Assembly: GCA_003344405.1 (NCBI GenBank)
Contig: NOWV01000271.1
Location: forward strand, 1-64,000
DNA: 64,000 nucleotides
Direction of reading: 5' to 3'
Origin: Trichoplax sp. H2
Taxonomy: Eukaryota > Placozoa > Uniplacotomia > Trichoplacea
The notes under the pieces are model-generated. The model ran no database searches. It worked only from the letters and a program-made list of their open reading frames with translations, and was not told the DNA's origin. Made by a program: the position numbers and the translations under genes. Within the stretch, counting starts at the first letter, position 1, and each line of letters opens with the position of its first letter. Of this stretch, positions 40,001 through 52,000 are shown in pieces.

Positions 40001-43000
40001 AATCCCAAATTGCTAAAGGAATTCAAGAAAGAATAGTTTAAAATAATCATGTTTTAGGAATCTTATACTAAATTTTAATAAATATAGAAGCCGAAATTTA
40101 ATGGTTTATAGGTAAATGGTAACGTGAAATGGTATGATGCTAACACTTACTAGATTCTAGTGCTTTCTTTCAGATAATAGAAGAATTCTTTAGGTAATGC
40201 ACTAATGTTGTTCTCTGCTATTTGACTAAATGAAAAAATACATTTTATGTTATAAAATTTAAGGAAAAACTGTTACCTATAGTCATTTTGCAAAATGACC
40301 GATTTCGCGTGCGGCCTCGTTTATATACATTTCATAATCCGCGATGAAATCTTTATGGCAGCATAGTTATATTCTAAAGGTCGAACAAGAACTTTATGAA
40401 AATTTTAGCTACTTACAGTTCATGCAATTTATTCAAATGCCCGTTCTTTAATTTCTCTGCAATGTCATTATCTAACAAGTTTTTGTTTAGATTCCTATAT
40501 TAATTGGTATAAATAATGGTTATATTTATATACGAAACACCACGTTATGAATTTGAGAATTAAAATAGCAAAGCTGGTGATTTACTTTAATTAAGTAATT
40601 AGAAAAAGATTTAAACAAATTGTACGAAGCATACGAATAAAACTAGTGAGCTAGAAGTATGTTGTCGAATGCAAAGTTATTTAAATATTTACAGCGATTT
40701 TAAATTCGGTAACTCGTCATCCTGTTCCGTTATATTTGTAATCATATTGGATTGTAAATCCCTATAGAAATCCGAGATAAAATAGGTAACAATTTGATGG
40801 AAATAACATTTTAAAGAATATTTGTTTGAATAGTCATAGTAATTGATTCTCTAACATTGTCTCGATTTTGTTGTTGTTCTTAAAGGTATAAAATTCAAAT
40901 TCCGTTATCAAATTTTGTGCAATTATTCTGTAAGGAAATTTTAAGATGAAATTTTAGTACTTTTGATCGTTAACGATTATTTAAGCTGAACAAATATGTT
41001 ATACTCTCTACATTGCTTGTTATGCTACTGCATTGCAAATAAGAAATTACTTATTGTTGTAATATAAGATACTCTCAAATAGCCTTGTTAAAATCTGGGG
41101 TTAAATTTGATCTTAAATTGGTCTTGTATATGATGTGCGTATATTAATTCAATTGTAATGATATGGTACGGTAATCAATATATGGTTTAGGATGTACATT
41201 ATTGCCAAACTAATTCACCGTAAATCGCAAAGTATATTGAATTTAAATGATGGATCTACATGTTACAATGAGTATATTATTCTAACAAATTGATAACCTT
41301 TAGCTTCCTAGAGCCTAAAATATAACGTAATAGGATAGCTTAGCCATTGCTTATTCTGGTTTATACAGTTTGTAGGCAGTTGCGACAGTGTTATATACTG
41401 TATTAGAGTAGAAATATCTATGCTAAGATAATTCTGTTAGCCTATCCTTATTTAGTTAACTTCTAATTTGGATATACTGTGTTTTAATATAGCACTGACT
41501 GTTTATGACAGAGACGCATATACACATACTGAATTAATAGTTATAATAGGGAATGCAAATTATCTACTTACGGTTCGAATCATTGTGATTTTAACTTACT
41601 TATGGTATATTGTAAATTATCATGGAAATGTTCCGTGATAGGACATATCGTAATCTGACTATTCTGTATTAGTCATCAGATGTCTATGTTCGTAATTACT
41701 GTTGTCTACATTAGGGAGCAGTAGTTACTATTAATATCTAATTCAGTAAATGATTCTAAAGTTAATCATACTAACTGTGACTCATGGACTATTGAGGAAT
41801 AGTATATAAATACAGTATATCGTGCAATAAAATGGATTCTTAAACTTAGTGTTTAACGTAAAATACGAGGCGTTTAAGTCTTTATGTAGTCTGCTAGTAG
41901 AACAAAAGTGTTTCTGATAGTGCAGATATCGTTCCTTGATACGTGGTTCAAGGAATTGGCTTATTGATCGTACGTTACGTTATCTTGTTGCAAAGCTGTC
42001 TTGTGACAGAAGTGGTCATGATTTATGCTAATTACGCTAGTAAAGTTTATTAAAAATGTACGAGAAATAAGAAGTAAAGTAGTATATGACGTATCGTCAA
42101 ATGGTTATAGTACCTAATATATCACTGTAGAAACTAGCATTAGAAGGTTACTTCTGATAAATTAAAAATACAAGATGAATTTGCCAGATTAATTAAGAGT
42201 AAATTATAAATATTACACATTATTGCTTTTGCGGTAACTTCGGTTAAAACAATTGCTCACGAATTAATGGTGATTTGTCGATTATTAAACTGCTTCGATA
42301 TATCTTATAGTTGACGTTATTAAGCTACTTTTCAGAGCTTTATTAAAATTTCGTGGAAAACTACAAGGATAATTTCGTCTCAATCCTAGGCTACCTATAA
42401 GCTATCGTTTTAAATTTTATTTATAATATGCTCATAGTTCATCTATGTTATAAGATAATACATCACTTTTTGGTGATAGTGTATTAATTTCATTTATATA
42501 TACAACCATTAAATAGCCCTAAGCTTACTATTAAGCTTACAATTTACGTAAATTCGTTAAAGAGTTGAAAGCACCCTGAGGTATGAAGGAGATATTGTTA
42601 CTCGACAGATCCCTATTATTTCAAAAGGATAGAATGACTCTCATATTAATAATGGTTGAGATGTACGAAAAGTTCAGTTTTGATAATCGTATGAAACAAC
42701 AATTCTGCGAAAAGTTTTATTCGCAAGATTGCTAATGTAAAATGGCTGTATAAAACATTAGAGAATAAATTCATAAATATCTAAATAGATAATCTATAAC
42801 TTACAGTTCTTGTAAAGTATTTAAATTTTCAAGTGATTGGCTCTTGACGACAGTTAAATGATTTTTACTGAGGACGCTAATAGAAGTATAATGTTTTGGA
42901 ATATTTAGTTAAAGCTACTAGCTTGAACAGCTAAAAGAAGCAATAAGTTGAAGCAAAAAGGTGAAATAATCAGTAGCTTACAGCTTTGATAACTTTGATA

Positions 43001-46000
43001 AACCACTGAAGGACAAATTATCCCAGGAATACAAATTGATATTTTCCAAATGCCTGTGAGAGAAAATATAAACGCCCAATATATTGTAATTAAATGAATG
43101 TAGTATAGCTCCAGAAATTTATTTAAAGTTGATGTTTGTGTTTGCAAGACGAAATAATTTAAGCAATTAAGCAATATTTTAAAGAAAATACTTATTTCGA
43201 TTACTATTTGTCACTTGAAAAGGTACAAAAATAGCCGAAACCATCTTTGAAGATAGATTCGATTGAACTATTTGTAAGATAGCAGTATTACAAATAATTG
43301 CATAATAACTTATTAAAGAACTTTTGAAAATTTACATTACTTACAATTCTATAATATTAGAAAGACCCGATAATGCTTTAGCTTCGAACTTCTGAAATGG
43401 ATTGCACGATAGGTTTCTGAAGTAAAAATTTAATTATGTGTAAGAGACTTAGAATGGTTATAAGATAGTTGATAATTAGTAACCTTTTAGATGCATCATT
43501 TACATTAACAGCAACCATATTTTAATATTTTGACAATTTTTGTACGATTTACTTACATAATGGCATTTATTTAATGATTTATTACTTACAAAATCTCTAA
43601 TTGATGCAGATTTTCGAATTTTTGAAAGTGGCTTAATTGATTATAGGATGCTGAACTAGAATTTATAAAAGACTTTAATAATGGGCTTAAATCGTAAATC
43701 GCCTCGTGACTCATTGTAAAAACTGAATACTTTTAAAATAAATGCCTCCGTAATTTGACTGCATTGTTACTTCAGGTATTATTTTTATAAGACTGCGGTT
43801 ACAATATTATTTCCTTCGAGCACTTTGCAGTTTTTACAGGTAGCTGAATAATAATTTAAAATATGTTTCTTCCATAATTAAATGGATTACAGATATTTAT
43901 GAATGCATGAATAACTCAAATTTAAAATACATCTCTGTCAAAAGAATATTGTAACTGAATGCTTAGCTTCTTCAGTATTTATTTTTGAGTTGATACTTAC
44001 AGAACCTTTACATTAGGCATCATAGAAGTAAATTTCAAATTTCTTAGGTAATTAGTATCAAGGTAACTATATTTGCAAGAATTCGAGCATTAAACCTTTT
44101 TAGTGTCATTGTAGACATGGCTATAGCACATTTTTGCAATTTGTAAATTTAATAGTGCTGCTAGTAGTTATGATGATATGGAAATGAAGACGTGAAACAT
44201 TGAAAATTTATAAGCTAGCGCACTTAACATACATTTCCTTCAATTGTTTTGCTGATTGAAAAGCTTGCAGATGTATGGAAGAGATTCGATTATGCGACAT
44301 ATCTCTGAAATTGAAAACATGTTTGAGGCTTGATTAGAAAGTCTCGTATATAGAAGCTAAAATTTTTTAAAGTCAATTGATATTGATTGACTCTGTAATT
44401 ATATAAGATAGGTATTAATTAACCAAATAAAATGTTATCAAATAATGTATGTGTTTTTGCATAATATTTAATTTTAGGGGCTAAAAATGATACGTAATGA
44501 AAATTTTACTTACAGCTTTTTTATGTTATTTATATTCATCGATTCTTTCATATCATGGATGCCAATTTTGGCAATAAAATTGTAATTTATATATCTGATA
44601 GTTGAAAAATAATTTTAAGCAAAGATAACAATTTAAATTGGTTTCAATCAAGATCAAGGCATGATTGTAACGCATACTCATGATTATTTTCATACCCAGA
44701 AAACTTACAGATTTGTGATTAGTGATATATTTCGAATTCGTAAGTGGGATAATTGGGTCAGGTAGTTGAATGATAAATTACTGTGTAATAATTACAAACG
44801 GCATGATTGTATGGAAACTAAGATAACATTGCTATATCTTTATCTTCAACGAAAGCAGATTTTATAATGATTACTTACAATGACTCTACCAAGTAGACGG
44901 AATTAATACTTTGAATCTTGGATATGGAATTGTAGGAAAAATCTCTGAAAGTAAACAAAATTTACAGTCTTACGGTTTCTATTTATTTAAAACTTTTTTA
45001 AACTAGATTTTGTTGAGCGATATTTAACTACAGCTAGAATGCAGACCAAGTACAATTTTATGCTTTCTATATATGCTTTGACTTACATAGATGTAAAATT
45101 GAAATATTCGGTTTGGGGTTGCCAGCTAATGCTTCGAAAGAGATTTCTGGACAGATTTCTATTAGTGTTAATGAAAAGATAGTCGAACGCATTTGTTCAG
45201 ATTAATTAATTACAATCATTTGTGAAAGTAGTCATATGAGGTTTTATAATGCCTAAGTTTTGTGATATTAAAGATTCTAAGGTGTTATCATGACCTAAAA
45301 AGCTCTTACTGTCAGAAAATAGAATATAATCAAGTGCTTAAGCTAGCTTTCGACAAAAAACTCACAATATTTTCATTTTTGATAGAGCATGTCCTGGGAA
45401 TGGGAATAGCTTTACCAAGTTTGCTCCCATCAGATTTCTATCCAAATTATAAGATCACCAGCGTTTAATATTATGTACATCTTGAAAAACTTCTGCCACT
45501 TATGATGTAAGAGATTTTTACTATCATGCTGAATATTTAGGCTATCTACTTACAGAAATTATTATGCATATATCTTCTACGTATAAAGTAACCAAGTATT
45601 ATGATTGTAAACTATTGGCCATATTTAGTGTGATGTACGGTAGTGCTTTTTCTACATTTATCTTAAGATATATTTAGTAGCCCATAATTATAGACTGTAA
45701 GGATAGACTCTATGCTAAAGTACAGATGGCTATATGCAGTAAGATGATGAGCTACTAATAAGGTTAGAGGCAGAAATAGAATCGTAAATCCTTTATTAGA
45801 ATATCCTTAATTCATTGTACTTAGAGTGGTAGGAATAATGTGTACTAAAATACTGTAATCATTTTTATATTAGATTAATGACGGTTCGCAATAAAATATT
45901 TTGCCTAATAATAAGCTGAATAGGTGTAAAATATGATAGAATGCTGCCATGCTGATTGCAGCTGTGCAAGACATGGAGAGTATAATATCAGGAGACATTA

Positions 46001-49000
46001 GATTATCTGATTGCTCTTTCTAGAAGTCTCTCAGAAGTTGTATTGTGTTAGGGTAGAGCCGTTTGTAGCTTGTCTTTGTTCTAATAAAGTTCTAGTTCTC
46101 TACAACTTTATAATTTTCGTTTTCGGACTTTTATCCCTTTATGCCTACTCTTTTAATCAGAATTCGATACTGAAATTCTTATTTTTTATCTTTTAAGTAT
46201 AGGTGCTTCAATCACATTAAATTAAAGTTCTTACCGATAAATCACCGATGTGCATGAAATATACTGGTTAAGTTTATAGAGTAAAGAACTTAGAATATGA
46301 TTTTTATATCTAAACTAATAACTTTATAAACAAGTTCTAAAATTTAGATGCTTACAGGTATGTTAAGTTTCTTAAGTTTGCTAAGGAATTTCCAGAAATG
46401 TGATTCAGCGGATTGTTGCCTAAATTTCTTCAGAGAAAAATATATCCATTAGCTAATTTAATGTTCTAGAATAAGAATGGCCTGATGATATGCTGTATGA
46501 TAACTGTTGATTTATATTTGAGTTAAATTTTAATTATCAATAAAAATATTCATACAATATCTGCAGGTTATTTAAACCTTCAAGTTGATTTTCTATCAAT
46601 GATATGATATTATTTTGCTGTAATTGCCTGTATAATTATACAATCATTGTCATAATATCACTTAAGTTGTTCAATCCCGAATAGATTTTACAATCCTAAA
46701 ATATCAATAAGAATATTAATTTATAGCTTTACTGCTTTGAATTACGTATTAAGAAAGTCATTTGTTAAGGCTGTTGCTAATCATAACTTAAAGGAGAAAC
46801 TTTCTCACAGCTTTTGCAACTTTCTTAGGTCTTGAAAAGTATAAGGCGGAATTTTCGATACCAAATTGTTACGAAGACACCTAAAATTTTACCAAGTATA
46901 AGTATAGAAAAGTATGTTCTGCATTTTATCGTTCATAAATTAAGGTCAATGTAAATTATATGAGTAGTATACAAAATATCCGGTTTCATTCTCTCACAAA
47001 ATTTGTAGATTTATTAGGTCTCGAAAGGAAATTGTTTTTAAATCCCGAATCTGGTTGTTTTCCAAATTTCTGCAATTGTATTCAAAATATTTTAGAGCCT
47101 CAACTTAACTAGAATAAATCATTAGCAAGCTTAAGCTCATAACATGATTATTTGCACATTAATGTAAATATTAATGTAAGCATTAAACTTTTAATTTATT
47201 AAAAACTCACAAGGTTAAGCTAATATCTTACATCTTACTGTTAATTTTACCATTTTTGCATGAAAATACGATATATTTTTAGAGATCATTTAAGTAACTC
47301 TTACAAAATTTCAATGGAAGTTAAATTCTGAAAGACACTGCTAGATATGAAATCAGTACCGATTTTATTGAAACTTAAATCCCTAGAAAAATAATGATGG
47401 AAAGTTATTTGATTAGTTGATACATTGAAGCTAAATTAATAAAAATGGGAAAATGCAGTAAAGGCTCTGCATAATAAGATTTAAATTTCTATTCACAAGT
47501 CAACCGTACAATAAATGTAATTTAGGCAAATTTCGGAATGGATTAGTAATTAGGCTGATGTTATTTCTGTTTAGTCGCCTTTTGATGGACAAACATATTT
47601 ATAAATTTTACGTTATGAAGCCAATATACAAGGTTGCAGCTAATAAAATTATGATCAAAGTTAGTTTATAGATCTGTGCCAAAGTATTAACATAGATACT
47701 ATATATTTATTATGATATCAGGTATATCTTACAGGTATTTTAATTCCGGCAAATCATGAAACATGTTTTGATCTAAACGACTGATTGAGTTTTCATTTAA
47801 ACAACTGTAAATCGTTAGATAAAGAACTTAATTAATTGACGAAAGGTTATCAGTTTTGAATATTATATTGAAGTTTACAGCAGATGAAATAAATTTTTGT
47901 TGAAATGTAGGCATATGCAGTACTATATAGGTTCTTACATGTCTACTACATCGACAAGATTCTGAAAACTTTCTTGGCTAATTTCTTTAATTTCATTTTC
48001 TGCTAGGTTGCTAATAAAAAATCATAAGCTACCCAATTTTATTTGCTGTAGCATTAAAGTTATGCAAAAATTGAAATAAATTCTCCCTTACATTTTAATT
48101 AATCCGGCTAGATACTTTAAATCATCTTTTAAGATATTATTGATACGATTATGATCTAAGTGTCTAAGGGAAAAAAATTATAAAATTAATCTCATTATAT
48201 TTCGTAGGGGAAATACAAAAATGGTCATGTAACTATGTTATTGTTGCGAAGTTACAGCAGAGCATAGTTTTCAAAATATGGTTTAATTAAGTAGGAATTT
48301 ATTAAAATTCTTTATCTATTATGCCTTACATTTTATAATAGATAACTGCTAATTTTATAATTATTTGTGTGTAAAGATAATGGATAGCTATTTAGATTAA
48401 TTATATAACGTTGATTTTAATATGAACTTTGGATTCAGTATTGTCTAAAGAGGCGTATAGTTTACTGTAATGTTCTGACAATGAAGAGAGCGTTAATATT
48501 TACTTCCATATTGTAAGTAGATGCAAGGGAAGACAGACCTGGTGGTAGGCTGGTAATGTATATTGGCAATCAATGGTTTTAAATTCTCCGGTAACAAATT
48601 TCGATTAGCAACAGTAAACAGAAATGTACTAATAAGTTCACAGCATCTGTCGTATTTTGTGAAGTTACATATGGTAAACAGTACTTTCTTAGGTTAGGTT
48701 ATTCAATTGGATATGTAGATATTTAGAAAGGTTACATATATAGCTCATGTTATTCGATTTGAACACTAAGTTTGGTATAAAGTATTGACCGTAGTTTTGT
48801 AATGATAAGCGCAATTTCAAAGGCGTGAATAGTTAATTTAGACAGTAGGTGATGCTGAATCAGATTTATCTAAGAGTATATGTCTTCGTGTTTGTCATGA
48901 TACCTCTTGATATCTAAGTTAAAACAATATGTTTATGTGTATTCTGTGGTCTATATAATGAGGATCAGTTTTAAAAATAAAGGTAGAGTTATACGATCTT

Positions 49001-52000
49001 AGATCTCTAGATACTAATCAGATAGGAGTTTAAACTATTGCCTAGTGACAGCATTAAATGTAATACTAGAGTAATATGATACTGTGTGTTATCGCGTAGG
49101 CTATAGTAACGTGGTCAATATTATGGAGCTAATAATACAAATACAAGTATGGTCATGTTGTTAATACAAAAGGATACTCCATTTTAAGTTTCGTAGGAAA
49201 CTATAGTAATCGTAGAATTTTCGTTCTTATACTGAGTCTAGAAGTTAAGAGATTTTGTTCAGTAATTCTTGTTACGATCTTCGGGTTGTAAAAGGGCTAA
49301 GGATATGAGCAGTTAAGGTAACGTAATCTGTCTTTTGTACTTGAGATTATATTCTGCAGTTGAAGACTTCTATTAATGAGAGCCCTCTAATGAATTGTTT
49401 TACTCTGAATCATTTGGGATTAGAATTATTGGAGAATTAGAAAAAACAGATTTAATACAACTAGAAATACTTGTAGATGATTTAAACAGTTCGATTTGAG
49501 GAATAGAAAACAATCTGATAAATAGTTATTTACAGATGCATTAATTCGGTCTGATTCTGAACTATCCAATTTTTTACTTGGTTGTGGCTGCCTTTCCTAG
49601 ATACAAGTTGGTAATTATTTTGATTAGAATTTAATTATAGCTAATGCAATGGTTTTAGTGGACCATTCTCTCGTAATATAGAGCAAAATAGTGAAAATTC
49701 TGATGAACTTTGAATATCTTACAAAGTAATCAAATTTGGAAGTACGTCCAAGACGCTAATTTCCATAATCGCGATCTTATTCCATTCTAAATTTCTAGAT
49801 ATTAAATAAGATGATTTTAAAGCCTTGATTAGCTATACTTAATACTATCTTAGAGTCCTATTCATAGCTGTAATTTTGAGCTGCTAAATTTTTAAATCGC
49901 CAGGAATTTGCACTTTGGCAGCGTTGATCTGAGAGTTATCATACATTGTATTATCTATAAGCTTACAAATGCCTTAAATTATCCAGTCCATTAAATGCTC
50001 CGGCTTCAATTGTTGCTATTTCATTACACTGTAGTTCTCTGTTAGGAAATTACATTAACTTAAGAAATAAGAACTGACAGTAACCTTGAAGAATATGATG
50101 ATTAAACTTAAGACTTGATATTATTACATTCTTTAATACAATTTATACCAGTTTTATCAAATAAGCATATGTAATGAATATTATTAGGGAAAATTTAATT
50201 TACTATATGATTTGGTTTTAACTTACAATATTTCTAAACTGGCAAATGGAAAGAATGCATTGTTTTTCAACTCCTTAATGATGTTATGGCTAATGGACCT
50301 TTAAGTAAAATGAATGTGACTTAGAACTTTTATTCATAAAGTCATACTAGTAGAATGCCTTTGGAAAAGATTAAAATGGGTTCATCCTGTTCATGCTAGC
50401 GTTTTTGTGCAATGGTGGAAAATCAAGAAACTGCTTTGCAATAAAGTAACGTAGTTTACGATTTATAGGTCATGTTACTATACAAGGTATTAGGGCATAA
50501 TATTCGCTTTATCAGGAGTACTATTGCTCTACAAACAGGAATGACTTAAATACCACTCCGTCTACGTTAAATATTGATTCTTTAGAAGTCTAGTTATTAT
50601 ACAATGGATCGTGATTTGCATAGATTGAACACTTCTATATAGTTCATGCGTCCTAGTTGGCTAGCTAGGCGTTAAGCTTTCCAATGAATTAGATGGCGAT
50701 TTTACATTCAAATATCTAATAAAGATAGTGGTATTTAAATATATTAATATCTAATGACTAGATGCTTAGGTTATATTATGTCCTTACATAGAACGTTCTC
50801 TAATTAACGTAAAATCTACCGGCTTTGTCAAGGTTCGAACTACTGTGAAGAAATAAATGACTAAATTTAGTGAATTAACATTTTTGTATGGTAATTATAA
50901 TCACTTACAGTAGGAATCGCTGAAGTTATAATTTGTAACAGTAAATTATATGTTAGACTGCAATGCAATTCTTATATAGTAATGGAATACAGTACAAGCT
51001 CTTGTTATTGAAATTCTGCCTAATGTTAGATTCTAGGTGTATTGAAAAGACTGTATGAGAGGATATACTATAGTCCGATTACTGTAGGTGAAATCAGTCA
51101 GTAGATATCCATATTGATAATTATTGGTGTAAGATGATTCATTAATGTTTTAGCGGCTACCGAAAGATATTTAAGCTCAGCAGACTATTGAATAAAATCG
51201 GTTCTCTAGTTTTGTAATGTAGATGCAAAGTCGTCTTCGTTCTTGTGAGTAGTTAAGAGATACTGAATCCCGAAAACTTTAGAAATTTAGAAATTTGTTC
51301 TTACATAAATGTTATCGCAGAGCTGGTTTGTAATATGATCATAAACATTAACATTCTAATCTCTACAATGCAGTGTCTTAACATCGAATCATGGCATTCA
51401 TGCAAACTGTCAATGAGTAAATTGAAGGGAATAAATGATAAATGCTATTAGCTTAAATTACTGAATTCAAAGTAGCAATTAAAATTCGATTGATACAGTA
51501 TGAATGATCATCCACTCATTTTATTTGCAAGCTTGAAAACTAGGATAGACTGGAGAACTGAAAGTTTGTACTAATAATAATTCTTTCAAGTCGCTTTATT
51601 TATCTATAGCTACTTAATTATTATAACGATATAAATAACATATTGGCAACTTACAAACGTTGAACTTCATAAAGGTGCTTGAACTTGTTCGGGTAAATAC
51701 TCTCAATATTAGAGTACCCCAGATCGCTAGAACATCAGAAGATTACATGCTTTAACAGCGGTTTGTTTATTGATGGCTTATAATTCAAACTTGAAGATTT
51801 CTTAATCATTTCAACTAGGACAGGAAATAATGACACTCACATTTCCTTTAGCATTGGAAGGTGATTGTCAAAGAAATCCTGAATGTCACCTCTACCATCT
51901 AAGACTTTATTATAGTTTAAAATCCTATTGTGTCATTAAAGTTTGGATTACAGTTAGACACGAGATCAGGAGCAATCCACTTAGTATTACATCCATGAAC

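Noticed and set aside
40151-40225. A poison exon: LRR exon 34 ends in TA, and joining it to the exon at 39566 or 39332 would make TAA.
   Set aside because: A long LRR exon at 39890-40012 lies between them and begins with C, giving TAC (Tyr) and an open frame.
45262-45468. Plus-strand 68-codon frame.
   Set aside because: It is the antisense shadow of LRR exon 20 (45366-45437, minus).
47640-47708. A further LRR exon between exons 13 and 14 (open frame, acceptor at its right end, GTATAT donor).
   Set aside because: Its hydrophobic positions are one residue out of register and it has no LxxL ending, so it is probably chance.
48256-48309. A 54-bp LRR-like exon in the intron between exons 10 and 11.
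   Set aside because: It fits frame and phase but is too short for a repeat and lacks the conserved Asn. Not included without RNA support.
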